DNA of 64,000 nucleotides, from positions 806,001 to 870,000 of the forward strand of contig NZ_LJYX01000006.1 of the NCBI RefSeq assembly GCF_001440345.1, written 5' to 3'. This document shows, piece by piece, positions 53,812 through 63,137 of this stretch (its first letter is position 1; each line of letters begins with the position of its first letter). The notes under the pieces are model-generated. The model had not been told where the DNA came from, did no database searches, and saw only the letters and a list, made by a program, of their open reading frames with translations. Made by a program: the position numbers and the translations under genes. Origin of the DNA: Colwellia sp. TT2012 (GTDB lineage Bacteria > Pseudomonadota > Gammaproteobacteria > Enterobacterales > Alteromonadaceae).

Positions 53812-55926
53812 TTACCAACTGTATTGGTATTCAACAAAAAATGATCTAGGTTCTGCAATACTTGGAAAGACTCCTAAAGTTCCTACTCCAGTAGGAGAGG
53901 CAAATGAATGAGCCAAATATTTCTTATTAAACAAGTTCTTTATACCTACCTTTATTTGATAATTAGTTTTACTCCCAACTAACGTAGTATTTGCTAAACC
54001 ATAACTTGGAATAGATGCAGGTTCATAATTTTCAGCGTCCTGATACCTTTTAGACTGATAAGTCGATGCAAATGAAGCTAGCCATTCCCACCCAGCATAA
54101 CTGGGAGGAAAGTAATTTAGTTGAAAGCTCATAGAGTATTTAGGAGCATTTCTTAATGTATTGTTTATTATGTCGGTTCGGTTAGCATATTCATCGTATA
54201 CCGCTCTCAAGTATGCAAAGCTGGCTGTTATACTAAAGTTTTGGTAATACATTTTAAGTGTTGATTCGATGCCATATGAATGGGATTTTGCTGCATTTTC
54301 TACTCGAGTTATTGATAATTGTTGTCCCGGTGAAACCTTTTGCACTAATATTTGTAAATCGTCAAACTTTGAATAAAAAACAGCTGAATTAAATTGGATG
54401 TTTTGAGTATGATTTTTCCATTTGTATCCCAATTCAGCACTTGTACCTTTTTCATTATCAAATGGTTTTTGAGTCTCTTGTAGCGTACTTCCTGGTGAGA
54501 ACCCTCCTGCTTTGTAACCAGTACTAAGACTGAGATATACTAAGTTTTTATTTTCAGTAAAATAACTAAGGTGTATATGCGGTGTGAAGAAATATTTCCT
54601 ATATTCTTCCTTCATTTTGTATGCTTTCTTGATAAACTGACCGTCAATAGATGTTGTTCTTATCATTACAGACTTCTTATCTTTACCAATCCTTGCACCA
54701 TAATTTATATTTATAAGGTGTAATTTGTATTCATTTGCTGCAAAAAAAGAATAGTGAAAGCTGTTGTTCTTTTGAAATGTACCACCATCAATAATAAACC
54801 CACTAAATTCAAATATTCCTGTTTCTTGCCGCTCAGTGTTTTCTGAATCTATATAAACACCTAGAACCCAATCTGTTTCCTTTGAATAAAGAGATAAGTT
54901 CGTACCAATTTGGCAAGAGCTTTCCATAACATCATTGAGTACATTAATATAATTGTCCGACACTACGCCAGGTAAAGGATTATCTAGATGGCTAAAGTCA
55001 AAACAATTACCACCAATGACTAAATCCCCCCCATAATTCGCGATATCACCCGAATATTGATAAGTGATGTTTTTAATGGTTCTCTGAATGGGTTCACGAT
55101 CTATTTCGAAGCTATGCCAAGGGTTATTATTTAATTTGGGATAAAGTGTATTGTTCGAATTTCCAATTATTCCCCCTATTGTCCTAACACCGTTATTTGT
55201 TGGAGAGTCATGGTTATATGTTGCAATGATGCGATGTTCATTGTTATTGATTGTCGAATACACCGTACTCCAGCGAATAGCTAAGGATTTCTTACTAGAA
55301 AAAGTATCATTGTTAAGGTAATTAGTCACATAACCATCTTGTTGTATGTGATAAAGAGCGACTCTATTGGCAAAGTCACCGGATTCGATATTAATCATTC
55401 CTTTTAGATCAAAACCGTTTCTCGATAACAACCCTAGAGATAAATACCCTGTATCTTCGAATTCAGCTGGAGAGGAATATAATAAGATGGAGCCAGCTAA
55501 AGCACTTTTCCCCAAATAGGTACCTTGTGGACCTTTTAATATTTCAACGTGTTGTAAATCAAACAATGGCACGTTCTGACCTGCGGGCCTACCAATATAT
55601 AACCCATTATAGTAATAGCTGATCGAAGAGTCGGCTGACGCGTTGTCGGCATTTGAACCTATGCCTCGAATGTAATATTGAGGCTGTCCTAAGTTAAAAT
55701 CACCGTTAGATAATCCTGGTGATAGAAACTGCAAATCGCTGGTTTGTGATAGCAGTGATCGAGCAATATCATCATAAGTAATAACATCAATTGATGTTGC
55801 CATTTTTTGTGTAGAAATTAATTTTCGATGAGCTTTCACTTCTATAACTTCTATAGCTTCTATAGATAATTCTTGTGCGTATAATTCAGTTAAACAAAAA
55901 ATAAGCATGCAAAGTAGAGATCTCAT
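53812..55926 (-). CDS. TonB-dependent outer-membrane receptor
   Basis: 704 residues. A signal peptide at about 1-18 (LTELYAQE) is followed by IEVIEVKAHRKLISTQK (TonB-box region) and a plug domain with SIDVITYDDIAR, YYIRGIGSN and VEILKGPQGTYLGKSALAGSILLYSS. The barrel is strand-rich and ends in FFVEYQYSW, with the aromatic terminus of outer-membrane proteins. It resembles the substrate-unknown receptors of Sphingomonads and Alteromonadales. It is divergent by 61 bases from a solute-binding-like protein, so the two may share a promoter region and a ligand. Confidence 0.9.
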   Translation of the reverse strand: MRSLLCMLIFCLTELYAQELSIEAIEVIEVKAHRKLISTQKMATSIDVITYDDIARSLLSQTSDLQFLSPGLSNGDFNLGQPQYYIRGIGSNADNASADSSISYYYNGLYIGRPAGQNVPLFDLQHVEILKGPQGTYLGKSALAGSILLYSSPAEFEDTGYLSLGLLSRNGFDLKGMINIESGDFANRVALYHIQQDGYVTNYLNNDTFSSKKSLAIRWSTVYSTINNNEHRIIATYNHDSPTNNGVRTIGGIIGNSNNTLYPKLNNNPWHSFEIDREPIQRTIKNITYQYSGDIANYGGDLVIGGNCFDFSHLDNPLPGVVSDNYINVLNDVMESSCQIGTNLSLYSKETDWVLGVYIDSENTERQETGIFEFSGFIIDGGTFQKNNSFHYSFFAANEYKLHLININYGARIGKDKKSVMIRTTSIDGQFIKKAYKMKEEYRKYFFTPHIHLSYFTENKNLVYLSLSTGYKAGGFSPGSTLQETQKPFDNEKGTSAELGYKWKNHTQNIQFNSAVFYSKFDDLQILVQKVSPGQQLSITRVENAAKSHSYGIESTLKMYYQNFSITASFAYLRAVYDEYANRTDIINNTLRNAPKYSMSFQLNYFPPSYAGWEWLASFASTYQSKRYQDAENYEPASIPSYGLANTTLVGSKTNYQIKVGIKNLFNKKYLAHSFASPTGVGTLGVFPSIAEPRSFFVEYQYSW

Positions 55927-55987
55927 AATTCACCATATACATTTCTGTACTAATATAAGTTATAGAGCAAAATTACTGACTTTGTAT

Positions 55988-56839
55988 ATGTACAATGCAT
56001 TCGTAAAAGCACTAGTATCAATTATCTTCTTAATTAATTTATGTTCGCTCGCTTTCGCCCAAACGTCGAAAGAGGTGGAAATAAATATACTTGCACCACA
56101 ACTAGTCAATTCTTATAAGGAAGACGGAGTCACGTATAAGACTATTTCCAATTTTTTTGGTGGGATGAGTGACTATAGAGTGAAATTTCAATATCTTAGT
56201 TATAGCGATGGCTGGAAACTAATCAAGGATGGAGAGGACTTGTGTCATTTTTTTGCAGTACTTTGGCCTACAGATAAAAATATTTTATATTCTAAACATC
56301 TCACTCTGAGAATGAGAACACCTCATATTTTGATATACAAACAATCATTAATCAAAAATGGTTACAAGTATCCCTACAATGCAGAGAAAATATTGAAGGA
56401 TAAGGATATTTTTGGAGCTATGATAAAAAGTAATAGATTTGACCTTCCACTATATAATTGGCTTATTCAGTTACTGTCTTCAGAGCAGGAACATGTATTG
56501 ATCTCTGATTATTCTATTGAACAACTCTTTCATATGTTGGGAAAAAAAAGGGTTGACTATCTGATTATAAGTCCCGATACCGCAATATTTATTCCTTTGA
56601 AAAAACGAAAAGAAATTGCTTTTATCCCCCTTAAAAAAGAACAGAAGGTTTTTACTGAAATGCGTTTGATCTGTGGGCGGAGCCAAAAACACGAAGAATT
56701 TATGAGAGAAGCCAATAAGCATGCGGATACCTTATATAGTGATAAAGATTGGCTAAGAATATGGGGATATGTCAATTTCTATTTGCCAGACCACGGAAAA
56801 AAGTCTCTACAAGAGTTCGTAAAATCACAAGTTCAATAG
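55988..56839 (+). CDS. Periplasmic solute-binding-like protein (SBP type 3-like fold)
   Basis: 283 residues from the ATG at 55988 (MYNAFVKALVSII... signal peptide ending LAFAQT at about 26); an earlier in-frame start at 55907 is inside the divergent gene and unlikely. The mature protein has the two-lobed periplasmic-binding pattern: EVEINILAPQLV, a mid-protein hinge (DIFGAMIKSNRFD), and VDYLIISPDTAIFIP. It resembles PhnD/SBP3-like or TRAP-independent sensors without permease genes nearby. The family is weak. It may bind the ligand imported by the neighbouring TonB receptor or a signal molecule. Confidence 0.55.
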   Translation: MYNAFVKALVSIIFLINLCSLAFAQTSKEVEINILAPQLVNSYKEDGVTYKTISNFFGGMSDYRVKFQYLSYSDGWKLIKDGEDLCHFFAVLWPTDKNILYSKHLTLRMRTPHILIYKQSLIKNGYKYPYNAEKILKDKDIFGAMIKSNRFDLPLYNWLIQLLSSEQEHVLISDYSIEQLFHMLGKKRVDYLIISPDTAIFIPLKKRKEIAFIPLKKEQKVFTEMRLICGRSQKHEEFMREANKHADTLYSDKDWLRIWGYVNFYLPDHGKKSLQEFVKSQVQ

Positions 56840-57724
56840 TATTTACACAGATAGCTCCGTTGTTATCGATACAAAATATAATCCAACCTATCCAATAGCT
56901 GTAAAAACTAATGTCTGCCATGTTAAGGTTTTTAGATATCAGCCAGAGCACAAAACCTATCAACAGCTCAACATCTGAGGATTGATGTCTAAAAGGCTCA
57001 CAATGTGAAAACCGCGGGAATCAACTTGATAGTTATAACCTGAGCCTGATGTACCTCCCCCGTAAGCAACGAATTAAAGAGTTGAGATAATAATCAATAT
57101 TTTTATAAAAATTTCAATAGGTTAACTTATTTTAAAACACAATTTACCATGGCTAGTTTATCCGTTTTTCGTACAATGGCCATTCTTAAACTCCGTAAGT
57201 GACTTAAAATATAACGAGCCTGTAGAATAATTTGAGCGGATAAATCAATGGGAATGAACTTACTTTGACAAGATAAATCGGGTTTGTAGTTCACCATAAG
57301 GTTTTACGGTGGATGAATAATATCTATTAGATCACAGGCAAGATCACGAAACAAGGTTAAATAACAAACAATTAAAAATAATAAAAAGAACATGGAAATG
57401 TTCCTTTATGGAGAAACTCTACAGCCTCAACGCCGCGTTAAGCGGCAAATAAAAGAAACATTGGCGATTTCAGCCTATCACTTTTATGGGGTAGCACATT
57501 TTCAGGAAGAATGGATGTGAAAGCTTAATTCAGTTAACTGCTCGCTCCGTAGTAGGAGTGAGTACCGAGTTTGATTAATAGTATTTAGCTAAGATAAACT
57601 CATGCTCTCAACAATACTATTACAATACTGTTATATTAAAAGTTACAATATTTGCTAAAATATTTTTTACCACTTAGCATCATTTTTATACATCAACAAA
57701 TTAGTTCAAATAGGATGTTTTATA
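56840..57724. other. Long gap (~885 bases), no supported gene
   Basis: No convincing frame on either strand. The stems CGCCGC/GCGGC near 57430 and CTCGCTCC/GGAGTGAG near 57541 are weak. It should include the promoter of the porin-like operon. AGGATG at about 57712 is the ribosome binding site of the next gene. Confidence 0.4.
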
Positions 57725-58855
57725 TTGCTGTCATTCCCCACCAATTTTTTAGTAAAAGCATTATTTGTCCTTTCAATTTTAGTGATTCCTGTAAAGGCTA
57801 ACGCTGAAGTTGATTTTCTAATCTTTCCTGAGATTAGGCTCGACTATACTAATGACAACTCTTTTTCAAGAGACAACATCACACCTTCTTTTGACCTCTT
57901 TGCTGCGGGTAATATTGGCTTTATTAATATTCTCACCGAGGGTTATCTATCAGAAGATTTACAACATATTGAACGATTACAAATAGGCTTTAATATTACT
58001 GAAAGCGCTCGGATATGGTTTGGTCGTCATCATAATCCCTATGGCTATTGGCATACTCAATATCATCACGGCACATTTTTACAAACCTCAATAAGTCGAC
58101 CGTCAATTGTTGAGTTAGGTGCCGCTGGAGGTATTGTAGCTAGCCATTCCACTGGTATTTTATTTGAAGGTGAACTAGAGCAATATACTTCTGCTTGGCA
58201 TTATACGGTATCGATTGGTTTTACTTCGCTACTTGACCCTGCTGGCGGGGGGCATCATGGGGGTAATTCTGTATCATCTTTACATGATTTTGATATTTTT
58301 AATCCAGATCCCGATGAACATGACTTAGGCTATGCATTTAGACTTGCTTACCTACCAGACGCTTTAGCTGAAACTCAAATAGGCAGTTTTATCAATCATG
58401 AAAAAATTGTTCTCAAACCTAGTTCAGAGCAAATGTCCGAAACAATGCACGATAAAGCGACCAGCCATGGCAATGAAACAATCACTTTGGATATTTTCGG
58501 TGTATTTATTAATTATCAACAAGACGCATTGCACCTAATAACTGAAGCCTATTATTTTTCGTCAAAAGTGCCAACGGCAACGACAGTGCAAACAAATAAT
58601 TTTTCTGCCGCTTATCTTCAAATAGAATATGCCTTGGATGAAAAATGGACGCCTTATATCAGATTAGATAGAACTTTTTCTGAGACTAATGACCCTTATT
58701 TAGCTTTATTAGATGGTTATCCTGTTAAGGCAAATACCTTGGGCATTCGATTAGATCTCTCTGGTAATAATGCCCTTAAATTAGAGTACTCGAAACGTGA
58801 TTTTACTGATAACAATACTGAGTTATGGTTAATGAACTGGAGTGCAGTTTGGTGA
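57725..58855 (+). CDS. Porin-like outer-membrane protein, His-rich, TTG start
   Basis: 376 residues. Start TTG at 57725 with AGGA nine bases before it; no ATG in frame upstream before a stop. Signal peptide at about 1-27 (VKANA). The protein alternates strands (FLIFPEIRLDYTND, IERLQIGFNITESARIWFGRHH) and ends in NWSAVW with a terminal Trp, like an outer-membrane barrel. Two His clusters stand out: GRHHNPYGYWHTQYHHG (about 99-115) and GGGHHGGN (about 178-185). The TGA stop overlaps the next ATG (58855). I do not recognise the family; a channel for a specific ligand is a fair guess. Confidence 0.65.
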   Translation: MLSFPTNFLVKALFVLSILVIPVKANAEVDFLIFPEIRLDYTNDNSFSRDNITPSFDLFAAGNIGFINILTEGYLSEDLQHIERLQIGFNITESARIWFGRHHNPYGYWHTQYHHGTFLQTSISRPSIVELGAAGGIVASHSTGILFEGELEQYTSAWHYTVSIGFTSLLDPAGGGHHGGNSVSSLHDFDIFNPDPDEHDLGYAFRLAYLPDALAETQIGSFINHEKIVLKPSSEQMSETMHDKATSHGNETITLDIFGVFINYQQDALHLITEAYYFSSKVPTATTVQTNNFSAAYLQIEYALDEKWTPYIRLDRTFSETNDPYLALLDGYPVKANTLGIRLDLSGNNALKLEYSKRDFTDNNTELWLMNWSAVW

Positions 58856-59313
58856 TGATATTGTCACAACGATTATCAACCACACTAATAACTACGCTAT
58901 TATTGGGTGTATTACCGTCTATGCCCGTATTTAGTAAAGAGCTGGTTTTAGTGAGCGCTCATACCGCTAACTATAAACCCTTGTCATCATTTGAAGTACG
59001 AAAAATATTCCTAGGCTATCCAGTACAAAGAGCAAATACCCCACTGATTGCCATTAGAAATAAAAGTGATAAAGAGAGTTATCAAATATTTCTGCAAAAA
59101 GTTATCCATTTATCTGCTAGAAACTATGAGCGACGCTTGATGTCTAAAACCTTTCGCACCGGCACCCACACAGTATTAGCCGTAGAGTCATTATCCGCAC
59201 TGAGAAAAAAATTAATTAACAATAAATTTAACGTATCTGTTATGTGGCTTGATGATGTTGTGCTCGATAGCAAGTTAAAAGTGATTCAAAGACTTTGGAA
59301 AGAAGATAATTAA
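58855..59313 (+). CDS. PstS-like periplasmic binding protein (short)
   Basis: 152 residues from the ATG at 58855, overlapping the preceding stop (TGATG), so translation is coupled. Signal peptide at about 1-28 (LGVLPSMPVFS). The mature part (KELVLVSAHTANYKPLSSFEVRKIFLGY, NTPLIAIRNKSDKESYQIFLQKVIHLSARNYERR) is the compact PBP-like domain, related to PstS proteins that often accompany sensors. It lacks the second lobe of true transport proteins. It lies directly before the GGDEF-EAL gene with no spacer, suggesting it is the ligand sensor for it. Confidence 0.75.
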   Translation: MILSQRLSTTLITTLLLGVLPSMPVFSKELVLVSAHTANYKPLSSFEVRKIFLGYPVQRANTPLIAIRNKSDKESYQIFLQKVIHLSARNYERRLMSKTFRTGTHTVLAVESLSALRKKLINNKFNVSVMWLDDVVLDSKLKVIQRLWKEDN

Positions 59314-61320
59314 ATGACAAAATCCAATGTTTTTTCTAACTTAACCGCAAGAATGATCATGATTGTGATTATTATGCATTTGTTTTTTTTAAATATTCTG
59401 TATTTTGGCTTAGGTGCAGTTGTTGAAAAAGGCTATAAATCACAATTCGTTGATTATGTTCGGGCGGATGCTTTTAATTTTGCCGCTAATATGAGTGGTA
59501 GTTCCCCACTCATCTATAACATTAATACCCAAGCACTTGAAGAAGCGGTATTAACAGGTCGTACGGTATTTTTAAGAGTAATAGATAAAAACAATAAGGT
59601 TGTTGAAGAAATTGGGGCATTTGGCAAAGGTGGTAAATTTATTGAAGACTTTATCTTTGGTGGCAGCGCCGATAATATCTATCATATTGAAGCTGAACTA
59701 CAGGACTTTGATCATCAATATCTAGGTAAAATTCAAATCGGCTATGATGAAACCGATACCCAAGAACAAATTGATTTAGCCTATCAAAGATGTTTTCTGT
59801 TTTCTGTCATTTATGCCTTAATCGCCTTTATATTTACCAGCTATTTTGGTCAGCGAATGACTAGGCCGATCCAAACGTTACAAAAACTGACACGAACCAT
59901 CGCCCACGGTCATTACCATACTAAGGTTGAGGTAAAAACTAATGTGATTGAAATAGAGTCATTAGCGAATACTATCGAATTTATGCGTGAGGAATTAGTG
60001 GCGCAATCAGACTCAATGGAGCATTTAGCCTTACATGATAGTTTAACAGGTTTACCAAATCGGGTGTTACTACAAGACCGAGTTACCCAAACGGTGAATA
60101 GTGACATTCAAACAGAGCATCCCTGTGTCTTAGTTATAATAGATCTCAACCGATTTAAAGAAATCAATGACTCTTTTGGCCACTTAATTGGCGATAGTGT
60201 ATTAAAGAAAACCGCTATTGGCTTAGTCAATTCGTTAAGATCAACCGATACCGTTGCGCGGTTAGGCGGAGATGAATTTGCCATTTTTCTTCCTGAGACT
60301 AATATAGCTACCGCCATGATCGTAATAGAAAAGATGGCGGCAGAACTTAGTCGCCCTTTTGAATGTGAGGGTCATTCAGTTATCTTAGGTGCCAGTATAG
60401 GTTTAGCCTCTTTTCCTGAGCATGGTTCAAGTTACGAAGAATTACTGCAAAAAGCCGATATCGCGATGTATGTCGCCAAGCGCGCGGGTATCAGCAGCCA
60501 AATATATCAAACTCATTTTTCTCAAGATGCACTGCTTCGACTAACCTTAATATCTGAACTTAAATTTGCCATTGAAAAAGAGCAACTCTTCGCTACTTTT
60601 CAGCCAAAAATCGATCTACAAACTAATGAATTAATTGGTGTTGAGCTATTAGTACGATGGCTACACCCAGAAAGAGGGGTAATTCCTCCCAACGATTTTA
60701 TTGCTTCAGCAGAACGTGGCGGCTTAATATCACAACTTACTCAATGGGTATTACGCGCAGGAATAAAACAAGCGGCAGATTGGTATAAAAATGGCAGAAA
60801 AATTCCAGTTGCCATTAATTTATCACCAAAAAATCTTGTGGAAGAAGGTTTATATCAAGGCATTTTATCTTTACTTGAAGAGTACCAGTTACCCGCTAAT
60901 TTATTAGAGCTGGAAATCACCGAAAGTAGTATGTTTGCCGATCCATTAACCGCAAAAAAAATTCTAGAAGATTTACACGCTGTCGGCATAAAAATAGCTA
61001 TCGATGATTTTGGTACTGGCTATTCTTCATTAGTACAATTAAGAAATTTGCCTATTTCAATTCTTAAAATTGACCGCAGTTTTGTTTTTAATATGTCTAC
61101 TGATGCCAACGACGCCGCCATAGTAAATGCAACTGTGTATATGGCTCATATGTTAGGCATGAAAGTTGTAGCCGAAGGTGTGGAAGATCAACAAACGTTA
61201 AACCAACTCAAAGAATTAAAATGCGATTTCGTCCAAGGCTATTTATTTGCAAGACCAATGAAAATTAGTGATTTCGAGCACTGGTATCAATCCAGCTATA
61301 ATAATCACAATAACACTTAA
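59314..61320 (+). CDS. GGDEF-EAL c-di-GMP enzyme with periplasmic sensor
   Basis: 668 residues; the ATG follows the previous stop with no gap. TM1 at about 12-35, a periplasmic domain (about 36-150), TM2 at about 155-178, HAMP at about 180-235. GGDEF domain at about 240-400 with intact RLGGDEF and the DxLTGLPNR opening. EAL domain at about 415-660: the signature is GVELLVRW (ELL instead of EAL), with INLSPKNL, TESSMF, IDDFGTGYSSL and KIDRSFV present, so the metal-binding Glu and the loop DDFG are kept. It probably makes and/or degrades c-di-GMP in response to the PstS-like partner. The middle residue change may reduce activity; not proven. Confidence 0.9.
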   Translation: MTKSNVFSNLTARMIMIVIIMHLFFLNILYFGLGAVVEKGYKSQFVDYVRADAFNFAANMSGSSPLIYNINTQALEEAVLTGRTVFLRVIDKNNKVVEEIGAFGKGGKFIEDFIFGGSADNIYHIEAELQDFDHQYLGKIQIGYDETDTQEQIDLAYQRCFLFSVIYALIAFIFTSYFGQRMTRPIQTLQKLTRTIAHGHYHTKVEVKTNVIEIESLANTIEFMREELVAQSDSMEHLALHDSLTGLPNRVLLQDRVTQTVNSDIQTEHPCVLVIIDLNRFKEINDSFGHLIGDSVLKKTAIGLVNSLRSTDTVARLGGDEFAIFLPETNIATAMIVIEKMAAELSRPFECEGHSVILGASIGLASFPEHGSSYEELLQKADIAMYVAKRAGISSQIYQTHFSQDALLRLTLISELKFAIEKEQLFATFQPKIDLQTNELIGVELLVRWLHPERGVIPPNDFIASAERGGLISQLTQWVLRAGIKQAADWYKNGRKIPVAINLSPKNLVEEGLYQGILSLLEEYQLPANLLELEITESSMFADPLTAKKILEDLHAVGIKIAIDDFGTGYSSLVQLRNLPISILKIDRSFVFNMSTDANDAAIVNATVYMAHMLGMKVVAEGVEDQQTLNQLKELKCDFVQGYLFARPMKISDFEHWYQSSYNNHNNT

Positions 61321-61340
61321 CTAATATAGAAATAATATAG

Positions 61341-61419
61341 CAGACACCCACTCAAATAATATAGCAGACACCCACTCAAATGGAAATAAAGAAATAATAT
61401 AGCAGACACCCACTCAAAT
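61341..61419 (+). repeat. Three direct copies of a REP-like motif upstream of RAYT gene
   Basis: The 17-base motif CAGACACCCACTCAAAT occurs at 61341-61357, 61365-61381 and 61403-61419, each preceded by AATATAG. Starts are 24 and 38 bases apart. A copy in opposite orientation lies after the transposase gene at 62636-62652. Such motifs flanking a tyrosine transposase gene are the hallmark of REP/RAYT elements. Confidence 0.85.
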
Positions 61420-61484
61420 GGAAATAATGAGTGGCATCAACTATGCTCAAATAACCATCAATTAAATTTATATTGAGAGTTATT

Positions 61485-62459
61485 ATGGCGACGGCAAGAA
61501 AACAGCAAATAAGCTTAGTTGATACACCTTATTATCATTGTGTTTCTCGTTGTGTTCGCCGAGCATATCTATGTGGAGAAGATAAATTTACCGGACAAAG
61601 TTATGAGCATAGACGTGCTTGGGTCGCTGATAAATTACAAGCATTAAGTGATGTTTTTGCGATTGATGTTTGTGCGTATGCGATCATGAGTAATCACACC
61701 CATTTGGTGTTGTTTATTGATGAGCAGCAAGCTAAGTCATGGTCAATGCATGAAGTGATTAGCCGTTGGCATCAGCTATTTAAAGGAACCTTGCTAACGC
61801 AACAATATTTACGGGGTGAGCCACTCATTGACACGCTTCAACAAGTTGTAGACGAAACAGCCAGGGTTTATCGTCAGAGATTGATGGATATCAGTTGGTT
61901 TATGCGTATTTTAAATGAAACTATCGCTAAACAAGCCAATCGAGAAGATAAGTGTACCGGCAGGTTTTGGGAAGGACGTTTTAAATCTCAAGCCTTGCTT
62001 GATGAAGCCGCGTTAATAGCCTGTATGGCTTATGTCGATTTAAATCCCATTAGAGCTAAAATAGCTAAAACCCCAGAAACATCCAAGTACACCAGTATTC
62101 AACGACGGATAAAAGCCGCAGTTAAAGGGCAACAAGCCCAACAACTACTGCCCTTTATCGGTAACCCAAGAAAGAACATGCCTACAGGTTTACCGTTTGA
62201 ATTAAGTGACTATATCCAATTGCTTGATTTAACCGGCCGTTGTATTAGAGCCGATAAACACGGTTATATAGACAAAGCCCAACCTGAAATATTAACCCGT
62301 TTAGGTATAAGTCACGAAAACTGGTTGGTGTTAACTACACAATTTAGACAATGTTTTCATGGCGCTGTGGGTAGAGCGCAAGCTCTCACGGATTTTTGTG
62401 AACATCAGCACTTAAAAAAACGAGCAACGGTGTCAATTTGCCAAAAGTTGCTGGCTTAA
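61485..62459 (+). CDS. REP-associated tyrosine transposase (RAYT, Y1_Tnp family)
   Basis: 324 residues from the ATG at 61485 (MATARKQQISL); a TTG at 61473 is not needed because GAGAGT precedes the ATG. The Y1 core: YHCVSRCVRRAYLCG, then the HUH motif in YAIMSNHTHLVLF (about residues 65-77), followed by FWEGRFKSQALLDE and ACMAYVDLNPIRAKI, the helix with the candidate catalytic Tyr. These single-strand DNA transposases are domesticated and move REP-like repeats. The gene is bracketed by copies of one 17-base motif, so it probably recognises that motif. Confidence 0.92.
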   Translation: MATARKQQISLVDTPYYHCVSRCVRRAYLCGEDKFTGQSYEHRRAWVADKLQALSDVFAIDVCAYAIMSNHTHLVLFIDEQQAKSWSMHEVISRWHQLFKGTLLTQQYLRGEPLIDTLQQVVDETARVYRQRLMDISWFMRILNETIAKQANREDKCTGRFWEGRFKSQALLDEAALIACMAYVDLNPIRAKIAKTPETSKYTSIQRRIKAAVKGQQAQQLLPFIGNPRKNMPTGLPFELSDYIQLLDLTGRCIRADKHGYIDKAQPEILTRLGISHENWLVLTTQFRQCFHGAVGRAQALTDFCEHQHLKKRATVSICQKLLA

Positions 62460-62635
62460 TCAACATGCCCCTTCTAAATAAATTACTTATTTAAGGCTAG
62501 TTGTGCCTTAAATTGGGTGAAACCTCTGTTTTACTAAATTAATTTGAATACCCTCTTCGTCACTATAATACTCAAAGTTAAACTCTGCCCAATGTAAATC
62601 AGTAACGATGATTTACTGATATTATGTATTAATTA
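62460..62635. other. Spacer between the RAYT gene and its right repeat
   Basis: 176 bases with no gene; a TTACTGAT/ATCAGTAA-type stem occurs near 62600-62620 (ATCAGTAACG ... ATTTACTGAT). Confidence 0.35.
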
Positions 62636-62652
62636 TTTTGAGTGGGTGTCTG
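62636..62652 (-). repeat. Inverted copy of the RAYT-linked 17-base motif
   Basis: TTTTGAGTGGGTGTCTG is the reverse complement of CAGACACCCACTCAAA(A), the upstream repeat. It marks the right edge of the RAYT unit and joins directly onto an IS1634-type fragment. Confidence 0.85.
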
Positions 62653-62972
62653 GTGTTGTCCTTAAATATTTAAAAGTAGTTCCCTTATTAGACCAGTACA
62701 TACCGCAAGAAGACAAACAAGAAATTATGCCCGGTGAGACAGTTAAGCGCATGATAATGAATGGACTTGGTTTTGCCAACAGCCCTTTGTGCCTCAGTCC
62801 GCATTTTTTTGCCAATCTACCGCTTGATCATTTACTTCGAGAAGGCGTAAAAGCCGATAACTGCAATCGGCATAAATTAGGTCGCACTTTTGCTCAGTGT
62901 TTTTATTTTGGCTGTGAAAGTCTATTTTCATCGATGGTCATGCAATGTACTTATATAAAATCAAAACAGTAG
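62646..62972 (+). pseudogene. N-terminal fragment of an IS1634-type transposase (DUF4277)
   Basis: The frame reads VVPLLDQYIPQEDKQEIMPG, then ETVKRMIMNGLGFANSPLCL and ALSPHFF-like text. This is the DUF4277 N-terminal domain of IS1634-family transposases (usual form ...PGEAVKGMILNGLGFVNRPLYL). It ends at MQCTYIKSKQ, where a full transposase would go on for about 400 residues with a DDE domain. The 5' end is fused to the RAYT repeat at 62636-62652. It is a truncated, inactive copy. Confidence 0.75.
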
Positions 62973-63137
62973 CCTAGGATTCTAATCAATGTCTGTTTGA
63001 TGATCATCAAAAGTAAGCCTGACGCCACTGTGACTAATAGACAATTATTTCGGCTGTAAATCTAAAAGCCTTTAACTAGTCTATAATTTTTTAATAACTC
63101 TAAAAACACCAATAATAAGCGAAGCCTGCGAAAAACA

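Noticed and set aside
55907..55987. Upstream start for the solute-binding-like protein
   Set aside because: It would overlap the divergent TonB receptor gene and place the signal peptide 27 residues in.
61341..61419. Repeats considered as a CRISPR array
   Set aside because: Only three copies of 17 bases with spacings of 7 and 21 bases, no cas genes, and an inverted copy beyond a RAYT gene; REP/RAYT explains it better.
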